Shown: piece after piece, positions 9,804 through 21,714 of the stretch
Layout of the letters: each line of letters opens with the position of its first letter
How positions within the stretch are numbered: the first letter of the stretch is position 1
Assembly (NCBI GenBank): GCA_963556145.1
Contig: OY744466.1
Span: 4,774,001 to 4,838,000, forward strand
From: Hygrocybe punicea
Taxonomy: Eukaryota > Basidiomycota > Agaricomycetes > Agaricales > Hygrophoraceae
Direction: 5' to 3'
Length of the DNA: 64,000 nucleotides
The notes under the pieces: model-generated
The model's input: the letters and a program-made list of their open reading frames with translations, nothing else
Database searches by the model: none
Told to the model about the DNA's origin: nothing
Made by a program: the position numbers and the translations under genes

Positions 9804-11569
9804 ATGTCATCCCTGGGGAAACATCGTCGAGAAGAAGACACGGAGCAGGTGAGCCGTTGGCTCGGCGTTATTTGCTCCCACCTTGACTCGGTTACTTGAT
9901 CGATTCAGCGGCCGGCAAAGGGGTCAAGATTGGCCCGGGAAGGCCAAGGGGCTCTGGCCAATCGATTATCCGACTCCAGTGCTGAATCCGAGTCGGCCGT
10001 GTTCATTAACGCAGTCGTTACCGCTGCTGCAGAAATTAGAGATACGATGGACAGTGAAGTTGTGAATACTCTGGGCGATGGTAAGGGCGCAAGTTAGCTG
10101 TCTGCTGTATTCCTAATCTGCTATGCTAGATTCCGGGTCTGAGACGACCGGAAGTCATGAGCAATCGGCGCTGGATTCTACTTTGGCCATCGGAAAGCAG
10201 AATACCCCAGAAAATGCGGAAATGTTGGCGACAAAATGGTTATCTACTCGACAGTTGGCAGATTTGGCACAAAATGAGGGTTTGGTGTACAAACAAGGGA
10301 AGTTCTCGGCGGAAGAGGATAGCTTGATGCGTGAAGCGATCACTTCATACCAGGAGGTGGCCCGGGTTCGACCACCTTCGACATCTTGTCACATTGATTA
10401 GTTCGTATCACAGCTGAACAACATCAACTCCGAACAGTTGGCAGAACTGATCTTCACCACATCTAAAACGACACGTAATAATATGTTTTGGTCTAAGATA
10501 GGTACGTTGACAACGAGCTATTTAATCCTTGGGGCGTTATTTACTGGATGTGTAGCCTCTGCCCTCCCTTTGCATCCGTTAGGCGCTGTTTATCATCACG
10601 TTCACAGAGCGTATCAACCTTGGGGTAAGCAGGGTTCATGGACTAAATCTGAGGATAACGATTTGATCTGGCAAGATCCTTTGATACCAACGTATCCTAG
10701 AATATACTGACCACTATTGCAGATATGTTACGCAACACGGCGAAAAATGGACCGTTGTCAGCACCATGGTTGGCAGGTCCGAGACAGACTGCCGAGACCG
10801 CTACAGGAATCATCTCAAACATCACGCCACGCGAATAAGTGGTAAGTGACTGCAGTCGTAATCTATCAGACATGCATTAGAACGTTGCCAGGCCGGTGGA
10901 CAAAGGTAGAAGAAGAAGACCTGACTAAAATCGTGTTGGAGATTAGCGCCAACCAGGACTCTAAGTTCACTATACCTTGGGGTGATGTCAGTGAACGCAT
11001 GGGATACAAGCGTAGCAGACAGCAATGCAGCACCAAATGGTTGTGGAACTACCCCTGTTCAACTTCCATTCTGATTTTAGGGTACATTTTTAGGACGGAA
11101 CTACGAACAACAATGCAGCGTCAGGGCCAAAAACCTAAGTGGAGTCAACAGGATACATACACCCTTTTAAATGGGTATACGCATCCTGCCTATTGATGTA
11201 TTAGTTCTGACTCAGACCCTTGACAGAATTCACGAGATGGTCTCAAATAATAACAATATTGTCTGGGGTGAAATAGCAAAGTTGTTCCAACATTTGTGGA
11301 GTATACAAGCGCTTCGGCAAAGATGGGTGGTTCTGAAATCGGGTCTTGATGGATCTGAGCGGATGACAAATAAAGGTTGGTTGCTCGTCACAACTAGGAC
11401 AAGTTTAATGAGTGCCTTTACCAGAAGTCGTAGACATACTTCGAACCCGTCAGGTGGAATCAAGATGATATCAGTGCAGACATTTACGTGCAGGCGTTTA
11501 CATGGCGTTAGGATAATGAATGCATTATGTAACTATATACCAACTCGATTGTTAGTCATCACCACCTAG
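9804..11569 (+). CDS. Reb1/TTF1-like protein with several Myb/SANT repeats
   Basis: Proposed exons: 9804-9848, 9909-10080, 10130-10356, 10402-10501, 10556-10691, 10723-10841, 10892-11042, 11094-11174, 11227 onward; introns are mostly 45-60 nt. The protein starts MSSLGKHRREEDTEQRPAK. The Myb array begins GKFSAEEDSLMREAI, then GSWTKSEDNDL...YVTQHGEKWTVVSTMVGRSE (R2-like), GRWTKVEEEDLTKIVLEIS...GDVSERMGYKRSRQQCSTKW, and KPKWSQQDTYTLL...VWGEIAKLF. This order and the R-(S/T)-xx-DCRDRYRNHL helix are those of yeast Reb1 / vertebrate TTF1, DNA-binding factors that terminate Pol I transcription and act as general regulators. The fifth intron as drawn is only 31 nt and leaves extra residues in a Myb helix, and the 3' end after about 11360 cannot be fixed, so this may be a diverged paralogue. 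Confidence 0.75.
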
Positions 11570-11601
11570 ATGCAAAATCAAGCAATGTTGAACAACGAAT
11601 T

Positions 11602-12117
11602 CTACAACTTACGAGGCGCAGGTGATGACGACATCCATGTAGGCTGATTTTTCGGGTACTCCGCATAATATTCGGCAAGCATATCCTCTGGAATATACTG
11701 CTGAGCAATCTCGTTGATGTAACGTTCCCTCTTCAGTTCGGCCGCGTATTGCATGTTCTTCAATGTCAACTCGGAAATGCTGCAGCGTGCGGTCAACAGT
11801 TCTTCTTCTGCCCTCAAAAGACGGTCTCGCAACCGGATCATGGCGTCACGATCTGTACTGTGGTATGAGACACACTAAAGGTGAGAAAACATTTGCTTGC
11901 CGATGTTGTCAGAATCTAGCGAATCATTCTCGTCCTCCAGGTCTTCCTCCTCCAATAAACGGTACGTCCGTTTGCCCCGAGTACTTCTAGATGTTTTAAC
12001 TTAGCTTCAGAGTCAAGTTAGTTGGATTATTTTTTCATACCGGATAATGACTTCGACCTCATCAATGGCCCGGGGGTGCTTCCTTGATTGGCTACCTTTT
12101 CGCTGACGAGTGGACAT
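11602..12117 (-). CDS. small coiled-coil protein, three exons (137 aa)
   Basis: Proposed exons 12117-12041, 11986-11901, 11852-11602. The first intron is GT-AG (54 nt). The second is best read as GC-AG (48 nt) because it restores a continuous frame. The protein starts MSTRQRKGSQSRKHPRAIDE, has an acidic linker (LLEEEDLEDENDSLD), then a heptad-rich helix (RLRDRLLRAEEELL) and ends QPTWMSSSPAPRKL. It is convergent with the Reb1-like gene. The family is not recognised; a small nuclear coiled-coil partner would fit the basic N-terminus, but that is a guess. Confidence 0.55.
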
Positions 12118-12481
12118 GATTGACAGTGATGTAGTTTTCTTCGAATATCTGGTTTGGCCGCAGAAATTGATTATAAACTCAGTTATTAATCACGTTGCCA
12201 GCCCGGTCAAAATGTTGTGTCATTTTCTCGCGCTAGTTCTGCAACCGCAGCCCATTATAATATGCCGGCTAACAAAAACAGTCGGTTCGTTCTACTTCTA
12301 CTGGCCGGTATCCTAATTATGATCTATTTGGGGACTGGTCAATCGACAGTTATTGCAGATGATACCCATTTACAAGCCGTATGCATACACAATTCATACC
12401 CAGTCTATCTCCGCCACCAGTCTTCATATAAAATCATACCAGACAAACCATTCTCCTTTATCGTCTTGACCTTAACGTCCA
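12118..12481. other. divergent promoter region
   Basis: This is 364 bp between the start of the small coiled-coil gene (minus) and the DUF6698 gene (plus). It is AT-rich with no supported gene; it would hold both promoters. Confidence 0.5.
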
Positions 12482-13940
12482 ATGTCTGAACCCGCACAGT
12501 CCGACCCTGCACTATCCACTGGTCGACGGACGCGCGACGATGCGTTGCAGCTTGGCTCTAGGAAACGACCGTGATTCCCCTTCTCTTCAGGTACTCCTCA
12601 AATTGCTAACTTCAATGAGTAGGACCATTACCGACCCCCTTGTGCACCACGGACGCCATTTCGGTCGAGTCGTCCACACTTTCTGCAACGTGAATGTTCT
12701 TATTACAAACGGCTTGACTCGCATGGGTGAATCGGAGCCTGTGGACATCGAGTCTTTAACGCAGAAGTAAGCACATATTATTATCACGTTGTAACCCCAT
12801 GGTGCAATTTTGGGTCTTCTGCAGGGAACGTCGCAAACATCGAGTGTTCGAGGATCTGCTCAGGGTGTGTCCTGATCTTGAGAAACGACTTCTGGAATCC
12901 TCCGAAGAAGAGATCGAGCTCTTGTCTGGCCTAGTGAGTCATTCAATGTATTTTTACTTCTTCCTTGTACATCTCTTCATTCAGCTAGGAAAAGGCGTCA
13001 GCGGGGCCCATGCCGATGACACAAAAGGCATGAAGTCCGCCATCATTGACTGGATTACGCTTCCCGGGCCGACTCTTGAACCTCCTCTCAGTCGTAAGAT
13101 AAAGACAACACGTGGATTTCATCATGAGAAGACCGGTGCGCTCCTTTGTCCTGCAGGAGTAGATTGGTCTTTGCCCCAGTACGTCATGTTTTCCTTCCTT
13201 TTATTATAAATTAAAAGAAATCCCTACATCTTGTACAGTATTAAAGAGAAGCTTCGTAGCGGCGAGATGCACGTCCGTGGTGATCAGTGGCCCATCTTCC
13301 TTTACGCAGACCTCGCCTATGATCCAGAGGACCCTTGGAACGGTTTAATGAGAAGTCAGCTTTTAGTCACGGTTCGTAATATCTCATGAAACCCCTTCGT
13401 CCTATTTGAAGATACATAGGGATTCAAACACGTCTTCACGTCGCCGAGCTCGGTCGATGACGAGGAACCGAAAGCGACGCGGTCGGGAAATGCCCGAATT
13501 CATGGTATGACGTGTGTGACGAAAGCATCCTTGGTTTACATCGCTACTCAGGTTCGTACTGCTGTCAGATGTTAGAAATGATTACTTCTCATAATTATTC
13601 AGGTCCGCTTTGCTCTAAGTTCCACAAGCACTTTCTCTCGCACCGATACGGTCACGGATTCCGAGACGTTCTACAACAGTCTCTTAGATCTCCTTGAGGA
13701 TGTCGAGGAGAAGGAAGAAGTCGAGGAACTCCTCACCTGGTGGAACCGGTAAGTCATTCACCGTTTGTAAATGATGCTTCTCACTGTTAATCTTTATGTA
13801 GCAAAATCTTCCCACATTCATTCTCGGAAGCTAGAGTACCAGTTGAGGGTAGTGCTTTGTGTCGCATCAAGGAGAAGAGGCGCGCTTACAAGGAAAACCT
13901 GGCTTCGGCGTATGAAGCTGGTGAACCCCAGGCATATTAG
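12482..13940 (+). CDS. DUF6698-family protein, eight exons (361 aa)
   Basis: Exons 12482-12570, 12623-12766, 12825-12933, 12985-13178, 13239-13371, 13420-13551, 13603-13748, 13802-13940; all introns are GT-AG and 49-60 nt, and phases agree, giving 1086 nt. Recognisable family segments are HHGRHFGRVVHTFCNVNVL, KERRKHRVFEDLL, GAHADDTKGMKSAIIDWI, GFHHEKTGALLCPAG, WPIFLYADLAYDPEDPWNG, GFKHVFTSPSSV, ATRSGNARIHGMT and TQVRFALSS. This is the basidiomycete-expanded family I know as DUF6698, often present in many copies near transposons. No catalytic residues are evident; function is unknown. The family name comes from memory of the pattern, not from a search. Confidence 0.85.
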
Positions 13941-14075
13941 CTCTACGTGTCATTCGCTTTCTTGTTAATATATTATATTTCCTCGGTCCCGCTTCCATTT
14001 TGCTTGGCATTATCAGACTGTTACGCCGGCAACAACCATGACGATTATGATGCATCTAACAAAATCCATCACTAA

Positions 14076-14412
14076 GACCATCTGCTATCATCTTATCAAT
14101 GCTTGTCGCTTGCTGATCTTTGAGCCTAGTTTGGAAATTGTGATGAAGCTGCTGCTTGTGTGTCATGGTTGACAGAATCAGCACCCTTGCAGCATCCACA
14201 GATTTATGGCTACACTGCTGCGCCGGCACTCATTATGACAAATATGACAAATGTCATCTTTGAGGATCACCCTGCTATAATCTTATCAACGGCCATCATC
14301 TGCTGATCTTTGAGCCTCGTATTGAAATTATGATATAGCTGCTGCTTTCATGTCATGATTGACAGATTGAGTATTGTTGCGGCACACATAGATTCATGGC
14401 TACTGCTGAACC
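14076..14412 (+). repeat. diverged direct duplication, unit about 180 bp
   Basis: Two adjacent copies share CTTATCAA...CTTGCTGATCTTTGAGCCT, GAAGCTGCTGCTT/TAGCTGCTGCTT, TGTCATG(G/A)TTGACAGA and ATGGCTAC..TGCTG in the same order with small indels. Copy 1 is about 14076-14230, copy 2 about 14257-14412. Confidence 0.65.
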
Positions 14413-15006
14413 ATTGTATATCATGCTGAGATTGTTTCAGCTGGGAAGTCAAGATGATACAGGTTCAACACTTGTAGCATTAAGGTGGTCATGACACTAG
14501 GGCTGCATTTCTGATATATCTGATGTTATTGATCTTCGCAGCCATGAATTATCTTGGATTGGGGGGAAATACATTGTCGGTGACCAATGTTACATTTATA
14601 TCAATATGCTTGATGTGATATATTTTCATCTAGGTAACCATAAATTATCTGGGTTGACCTTGCTGTTATCATTGTGGCACTGGATGTTACTTATGATTTA
14701 TCTGATCAGGTCTTATAAGACTTTCTCATATGGTTTTCAATTTCCTGATGCCAGGCTTCAGATTGCCATCCCCCCCTCCAAGTAGTTACTATTCTGTATG
14801 CTCTGCTCTGTTTCCTTCCACTGGCTGACCCACCTCCACCGCACTGTACAATAGAATTAAATTACCAACAAACTTCTTGGTTGGCTGACCCTGAGGGGGC
14901 TGACCCTGATATAGAAAAGCTTTTTAATTGTAAATTCACATTTAGCCACATTTAACCACAAAAGATGAGTGGAAATTGTGCAGCTGCTACAAAATGTGTT
15001 ATGAGC

Positions 15007-15245
15007 AGCCACTGCAAAACGGGTGCTACGGGTGTTTGTGAGTGAAGCGAACAAACATCAGTGGCACAAAAAGCATGCAACTCTACTGTGAGTAGCCACT
15101 GCAGAACAGGTGCTACAGGTGTTTGTGAGCGAAGCGAACAAACATCAGTGGCACAAAAGACATCTAACTTCGCTTTCAGTAGCCACTGCAGCAGGTGTGC
15201 TATAGGTGGACGTTTCCTTCATGCACATACATCAGTGATGCAAAA
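15007..15245 (+). repeat. 87-bp tandem repeat, about 2.7 copies
   Basis: Each unit starts AGCCACTGCA (15007, 15094, 15181) and contains GGTGCTACGGGTGTTTGTGAG and CAAACATCAGTGGCAC. Copies 1 and 2 are close to identical; the third is more diverged. Confidence 0.85.
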
Positions 15246-15295
15246 ACTCTAAATTTGAGATAGCTATTCTAATAAAGACTGACAAAGAAAACCCA

Positions 15296-15600
15296 GAAAA
15301 TACATTGGAGATAAAATAAAATAAAATAAAAATCATTGACACTGTAGGAAAGAAATTCAAAACAAAATAAAGTAAAATAAAATGAACTGCAACGAAATGA
15401 AGTCACACTGTAGGAAACAAATTTACAATAAATTACGATAAAATGTGAAAGAAAATCACATAAGTAAATGTACAATAAATTCAAATAAATTCAAGTAAAT
15501 CCCAATAAATTCCAACAAATTCACAGAAATTCAATAAATTCAAATAAATTCAAATAAATTTAGCATAAAATAAAATAAAACAAAACTAACTAACACCGAA
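15296..15600 (+). repeat. A-rich low-complexity tract
   Basis: Runs of AAATAAAATAAAATAAA and repeats of AAATAAATTC fill this stretch. It ends next to CACCGAAGCAACGCTCAGGTACC, a motif that recurs beside a second (AAAAT)n tract at 20890-20925. Confidence 0.7.
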
Positions 15601-15940
15601 GCAACGCTCAGGTACCATCTAGTCTTATCTCAAGGTCTTGAAATTTATCTTATCTCACTTATTGTCTTATTGTCCAATTTGAATGCTTAATATAAGTGTA
15701 AGGATGAAAAATTGAGACATGAACAAGATTTTGTATTTTGTTCAACCCACAGGTGTGCAGCCAAATAGTGCCAACATATGTGTACATATTTATACAGACT
15801 CCAGGTACAAGAAAGATAGTTACTTGCCAATGGAATGCCAAATCTTAACAGTGTGACCATGCATAGATTTTAATATATCACCACATACAAAATGATTCCA
15901 GTCTTGCAATACCTCTGAGAAGAATTCACCATCTTAACAT

Positions 15941-16085
15941 CAGAATTACATGACATGATCTTAAAATATCAATGTGATAGCTACAGGAATAGTGTGACAA
16001 TATTGTTATCAGAATTACATGACTTTATCTTAAAATATCAATGTGATAGCTACAGGAATAGTATGACAATATTGTTATCAGAGTT
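15941..16085 (+). repeat. 69-bp tandem repeat, 2.1 copies
   Basis: CAGAATTACATGAC starts at 15941 and 16010; a third partial start (CAGAGTTC) is at 16079. The two full units differ at few positions, so the duplication is recent. Confidence 0.85.
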
Positions 16086-16365
16086 CTAAATTGTGATAAG
16101 CTTATATATCACTAGATCACATGATATCAGTCAGCTATCTGTTGATAAGATCTGTCTGGAAATCCCTGTGTCTCCACGTTTTCCTGATGTCATATCCAGG
16201 GCCGGCATCAAAAGAACAAATTGCATTGCCGTTGCAAACTTATACATTATTAGCAAAATATCACAAAGCACCATACTGCCATTAATGATCCAGCCCGTAA
16301 ACAGAGGTCGAAGACGAAAGTACATGATTATCGTTGGGAAAATCCGTTACTACAGAAAATGGTGC

Positions 16366-19108
16366 TCAAAGTCTGGAAACGGTGACCGCAGCGACCCACG
16401 AATGATACTTAGTCTCGGGTGGCTTCTTGTTGGCGCCCCGTGACGAACAAGCCCAGGGAGATGGCTGAGCCATCCAGCTCATATCAATGAACTGATTGGA
16501 CACAAATAACTTGATGAACCCTGTGTCGGACCGTTGGTTCTCCTTCAGAGTGAATTGGATCGGATCGCCGTCATCTACGCCAATGGTGAGGGTGGACTGA
16601 TCTCTCAGCGAGGGGGGCACTACGTCACTGGAGGGAAGGTACCATGGCTGATGTCACCGTCAGTAAGTCATGTTGAAACAGCGAGTGAGTGGTCGAGCAC
16701 GTACGTCTATGCTGTAATCGGATGGGTCAAAGTAGAAGAGGTAGGGGAAAATGTTATGGCCCGAACGATTGTTGATGGCGATACCATATAGAGCACCATC
16801 ATTCGGAAGTGTTGCTTTATAGTTGGCGAGAACGTTTCCGACCCGTTTATCTGGCTCGTAGGAAAATGCTGTGTCGACCAGGCGGTGCAACTCCAAAGTC
16901 ACCGTCTGCTCAAGTGGATCTACAACAGGGTACGGTCCAATGCCATGGTTGACTCCAAGGTAGAAATTGAAATGCGCAATTCCATCGAGCAAGCAGTCAA
17001 GCTTGTATGGCGGGTGGACCCACACTGTTTGGCTTGCGTGTTTGGGAATGAGGGGATCTAATCGCTCGATATGGAGTCCTCCATTGGAATCCCGCCGGAG
17101 CGCGACGCCAGCGTCTGAGCGAGAATGGACTTGTATAAAGTTTCGTCTGATAAGATGAGTCGCACCATCGGCGTGGGGCACAAGGGTGTCTCGTTTGGGA
17201 TCGAGGAGATTAAAGACTTGAGGCTCAAAGTTCGACGTGAGGAATACCTTTAATACGAGTTTCCAATCCAACACCACTGCTTTCGCTCCCAGTGGTACTA
17301 TAAATATACCGTCACCAGGCCGCCGAACTAGTACCGATGTTACGGCAGCGACTGTTTTGACGACCAAGATGCCGAGAGGACGACCACTCTGATCTTGGAC
17401 CGCGAATTCTGTACCCGTCTCAATTCCACGAAGACTCCCACCATCCACCTCGAAAGTGCCATCTCTTCGTGGAGTCAACCCGAACGTCCCTGAATCACCA
17501 GCAGCCGACGTTATGCCAAACAAAAAACGGTTTTTGTGGATTCCTTCGCACTGAGGATGTTGAATACCAAGCTCTGGTAGGCCACTGATGAGCTTGGAAT
17601 AGGTAACTCGCTCCAGGACGGCCTGGTGAAGATGTTTAACCAGAAGGTTTGTAAATGCACCACATGGCTCTTCAGCGGTCGTGGACTCGAACGCAATCTC
17701 ATCTGGCCGGCAGGCGGCCAAGAGGACATGAGAGGACAGATCCTTGTTCTGGAACCCAGCACGTGAGTTAACTGGGCCAGGACCCGTCTTCCATATATCG
17801 CTGTCGAGATTTTCGGGGATGGGAAGAGGCGTGATGGCAGAGCGAGCCTTCCCGCGCTGCAAGTTCCGGGTCGCGCCGCCGGAATGGCAGGAATCGATGA
17901 TCACAGTCTGGCCAAGAAGTCAGGGGCGGTAGATGGAAAACTACAGGCAAACTGAGATACGGACAATATTGTTTCCTTTGGTACATGCCAGTTCATTAAG
18001 CATTGCATTCATGGTACGGTCGGGTATTCCATGGATCAAAGACCCCCGGGAATCCTTGGTACCCTGGTCGTGAGGGCAGAGAGACTCGACTTTACCGATA
18101 GGCCATCCCCTTGGGGCGTCAAGACGACTGCCGTGGCCAGCGAAAAAAATGACGATGGCATCTTCCTTCTCGATCTTGCTGTTCTGAATTAAGTGAGAAC
18201 GGAAGCTGGATATGATAGCGTCACGTGTTGCGGACTCGTTGGTGAGAAAGACGATGTGAGAGGATGGTACTTGGAGTCGTTGAGTGAGGAATGCTTGGAT
18301 CGATTTCGCATCGTTCACGCTGCCATCCAAAGTGTCGAATGTGGGGCATTTATACTGTTCAACCATTGAATATCACACAACCCCTTGTGGTCTCAGATAA
18401 TACCTTATTAATTCCAATTATAAGAGCAAAAATCGTACATCTAGAGCGACTGCTGCTTCAAAATCAACAATTTAGAGTCGCCGAATGATTTGTTCAGTAA
18501 CACTCACGGGAGGCTACACTTGACGCGAAATGTAATTGTGACGGGACTTGCGGAATTCATGGCTAACAATGCTTTGGTCTGCTCTAGATATTATCGGACG
18601 TGTGAGAATATTGGGCCTTCCACAGTAAAACAACTTGATTAATACCTTCCTCTGTTTCTAAGTTGAGTGCGCAGTCTTCGATTTGCCCGAGTAAGACATG
18701 GCCTTTGATACGACTTGAGTGATAGAGCTTGATCGTGAGTTTTTCAGAACCTCTTCTCGTGCTTCCGAGGAGCGTCAAAGAAATGGATATTTCAGAATGC
18801 GTTTTGAACTCACAATCTGAAGGCTTCATTCCAAACTGGCTGTAATTTTCTGCTGGAGACTCTCGTCCTGAATTCTTGGTCCCCCATTGCTAGTGTGACA
18901 TAGGAGTGGGGAGGCAAAATAGGTGCGCGTTTGAGTCCATTTACTTTTACAACTACCATAACTTGTAAGCCATGCCTGTATGTTTTGCAAGATATGGTCA
19001 GAGACGCACCGGTAAAATCAATCGTGAGATCAGTATGCCTGGAATGATCGGCGAATTTAATTCCTCCAAGTAACAGTATGGACGAACTCACGACTGTTCG
19101 GTTTCCAT
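16366..19108 (-). CDS. C2 domain-caspase-like (peptidase C14) protein, paralogue 1
   Basis: Proposed start ATG 19108 (METEQ). Exons as read: 19108-19092, 19038-19010, 18961-18814, 18761-18646, then a short linker exon, the caspase exons (up to 17950), 17904-16705 and 16647-16366. Exons 3-4 encode a C2 domain (VMVVVKVNGLKRAP...VWNEAFR...GSEKLTIKLYH...HVLLGQIEDC). The caspase fold begins IFALIIGINKYKCP and contains the catalytic His in IVIFFAGHGS and Cys in VIIDSCHSGG. A long beta-rich C-terminal part follows with YLFYFDPSDYSI and RSDTGFIKLFVS motifs. Eukaryotic metacaspases cleave after Arg/Lys. The fusion to C2 suggests calcium- or membrane-dependent recruitment, which is inference. It is divergently paired with the paralogue at 21715. 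Confidence 0.78.
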
Positions 19109-19539
19109 TGCAGGTTTGAGAAGGTCGTTGGTTCAATTCAAGCGACGGAGGGTTTGGGCAGTCTCGGAGGGGGTTTAAATGGTCTGAGTGGTGAAAACCG
19201 ATATCGACCGCCAGGCGTCTAATTAATAAAAATGTTTCACCTACAGAACAAAGAAACTCTGGCGCACCAAATGGAGGAATCCTAGATATAAGATAAATAC
19301 GCATGAAATGACAGGTTTGACGGATTGACCAATCAACCTTGCGAGACGCAAACGTTGTAGCAATGAACACGTGTTATTACAATTAGACGCTGTGCCATGA
19401 GAATTGGCCAAGTGTGAGGTTCGTCTCCACCAAAGTTGGGCTGCTGACATGACCTCCGATAAAGAGCGCCAGTTCTGAGTTCACACGGAGACGAAACGCG
19501 CGCCTGGCAAACGGAAGGACCATCACTTGGTAGCGCCCA

Positions 19540-19961
19540 TCAGAAACCTATCACCACCGATTGACGAAATGGTAAATCGCTCTCGGGTCCGTAACTCCAT
19601 AGCTTGCCGTTCCCGGGCCCGTCAGCTACACCTGCATCAGTTCCCTCTCTGATGTTCAACAGGTGGAGCGCAGCGAGGACCATGCGGCCGATGCATAGTG
19701 AGGACTCCCGTGCCAGACGAGGTTTGATTCTTATAAGTTCTGGTGTCCTCAAGGAAGCAGGTGTAGTCGGTACAGGTATAGCAGTAATGAGACTGCTCCA
19801 AGATAGGGGTCCCTCTCGAGGAATGATGTACCCAAACACAAAAAAATCTTAAGTTGATCCTTGTCAACTTCGAGGAGCTTCTGCATCCAGTCATCGTCGT
19901 TGATACCGGCAGCCTGGATGGCGGCTTCGACGTTGGCATCATCTCCTGGTCGTTTAGGCAT
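19540..19961 (-). CDS. small hypothetical ORF, possible two-exon gene
   Basis: A frame opens MPKRPGDDANVEAAIQAAGI (19961) with a helical, acidic N-terminus (DDDWMQKLLEVDKDQLK), then probably an intron near 19850, and a second frame ending at 19540. I recognise no domain. It lies between the two divergent caspase genes and could be a real short gene or a remnant. Confidence 0.3.
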
Positions 19962-21714
19962 GCCGTGTCACACACTAGGCACATGAAAGAATTTTATGCT
20001 TCCACGAATAAGTTACGAATAAGATTCTGTTACAGCGGATTCGGAAATTTGATGATAAAATACAGCCCTTTGCATAGTAGATTGAACACCCGAATTTTTT
20101 CTGTTTGTTTGTTCAACCAAACAATTGCCATTTTCGGTGGGGTACCAAAAGCAGCAATTGCGGTAATAAAAGCATAGATCATGCAATACTGCATGGATTC
20201 AGATGGTCATGGAGAGAAAAAGTACCTAATTTACATGTGCTAGATGGTCCTATATTTAGTTTAAATAAATATTGAACATGTGAAAAGATAATAGATGAAC
20301 TTTGAGCTATTAGCTATCCCATGGTGTAAAATGAATAACTCAACAATTATACTGCAGATCAACATGGTTGTAGTGAGAGAATTGGTCCATGTTTATACAG
20401 CTAGGTGGTCTTATTTTTTTCTTTATGCATTATCTCAATATAACAAGTCAGTGAAAATCATCTTAACAATGTATAGTCTTTAATTATCAGATATTTAATT
20501 CATACCAGACTGGAAAATCTATGAAAGAAAAAATATTACCTAACAGTATAAATATGGACCAATTCTCTCACTACAACCATGTTGATCTGCAGTATAATTG
20601 TTGAGTTATTCATTTTACACCATGGGATAGCTAATAGCTCAAAGTTCATCTATTATCTTTTCACATGTTCAATATTTATTTAAACTAAATATAGGACCAT
20701 CTAGCACATGTAAATTAGGTACTTTTTCTCTCCATGACCATCTGAATCCATGCAGTATTGCATGATCTATGCTTTTATTACCGCAATTGCTGCTTTTGGT
20801 ACCCCACCGAAAATGGCAATTGTTTGGTTGAACAAACAAACGGAAAAAATTCGGGTGTTCAATCTACTATGCAAAGGGCTGTAACATAACATAAAATAAA
20901 ATAAAACCGATGCGAAGCTCGGGTACATGCCATCATGGGGGATGTTCAGGAAGTTACCCTTTTTTTTGGAATCATATCAAGCAAGTCAAGATCCAGCCTT
21001 ATGACCTTTATTCGGTTCTTGCTGACGGATTTACTGCCAATGCATTCCCTCACCCTAGGATCAAACGCTGTGCAATTGGTGTCTATCTTACTATCTAACT
21101 CCACGAGTCCTGCATTCCTGCGTTTCCTGGAAAATTCTTCATTTCCAACAAAGTCACGACACAGTAAGCTTCTACTAAACTTGAGAGCTTGAAACCTGAG
21201 CAACATCTTCTGCTTGTGCCACTGCACACTATGTATCTAGACTCTCCTTTCTTGCCTGCGCACTCCAATTAATGCATCCGGCCCCAAACTCAAGGCACTC
21301 AAGTGAGTCTAATCAACGTATCTTAAACCAATGCCCTTCGAATATCGGCAGGCCAGGTTAGTATGTCTTGTGGAGCTTGGGTGAATCATCCTTGGTTGAA
21401 TTGTTTTCAAAGCCACGAGATTGCTGCGTGTATCCCAACCAGCGTCCATGAAGTCCCTTTCATTACGGACTCTTGCCTAGAAGTTCAAGGTTTATATGTG
21501 TTTTAATTCCTTCAAGCTAATTGTGACTCGGACTTGTTTGACATGAAAACGGCCCGTCGAGCAGGCAGACTCATGTAGGAACTGTCTGTTTTGAGGCAAT
21601 CTGAAACCTCCGAAAGGCTCATCTCCGAATCCGTCACGCTGTTGTCGCATTTTCGTCGCTGTATAAAGTGCATTGGACTCAGATTGTTCTCCGCATACAC
21701 AGGCGAAATCTACC
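19962..21714. other. intergenic stretch between the caspase paralogues
   Basis: The main content is the 823-bp palindrome (20061-20883). Right of it, an (AAAAT)n tract runs into CCGATGCGAAGCTCGGGTAC (20890-20925). From 20930 to 21714 no gene is supported; the last part must include the promoter of the plus-strand caspase gene. Confidence 0.55.
20061..20883. mobile_element. foldback/MITE palindrome with about 365-bp inverted arms
   Basis: Sequence from TACAGCCCTTTGCATAG at 20061 to about 20425 is repeated in inverse from about 20517 to CTATGCAAAGGGCTGTA at 20883. Read base by base, the outer 345 bp of the arms differ at only one position (CTGTTTG against CCGTTTG); the inner 20 bp are more diverged, and the loop is about 90 bp. 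The ends read TA-CAG...CTG-TA, which fits a TA target duplication as made by Tc1/mariner-pogo transposases. No coding capacity. A transcript through it would form a very long hairpin RNA. Confidence 0.9.

Larger units (their letters stand above)
13941..16365. other. 2.4-kb gene-free, AT-rich repeat region
   Basis: No coding region can be supported. The stretch contains a diverged direct duplication (14076-14412), an 87-bp tandem repeat (15007-15245), an A-rich low-complexity tract (15296-15590) and a 69-bp tandem repeat (15941-16085). Composition changes sharply from the flanking genes, suggesting old transposon remains. Confidence 0.7.

Noticed and set aside
19604..19852. Plus-strand 82-aa frame opposite the small minus ORF
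   Set aside because: Lacks any recognisable motif and splice context; the minus-strand frame has the better N-terminus.
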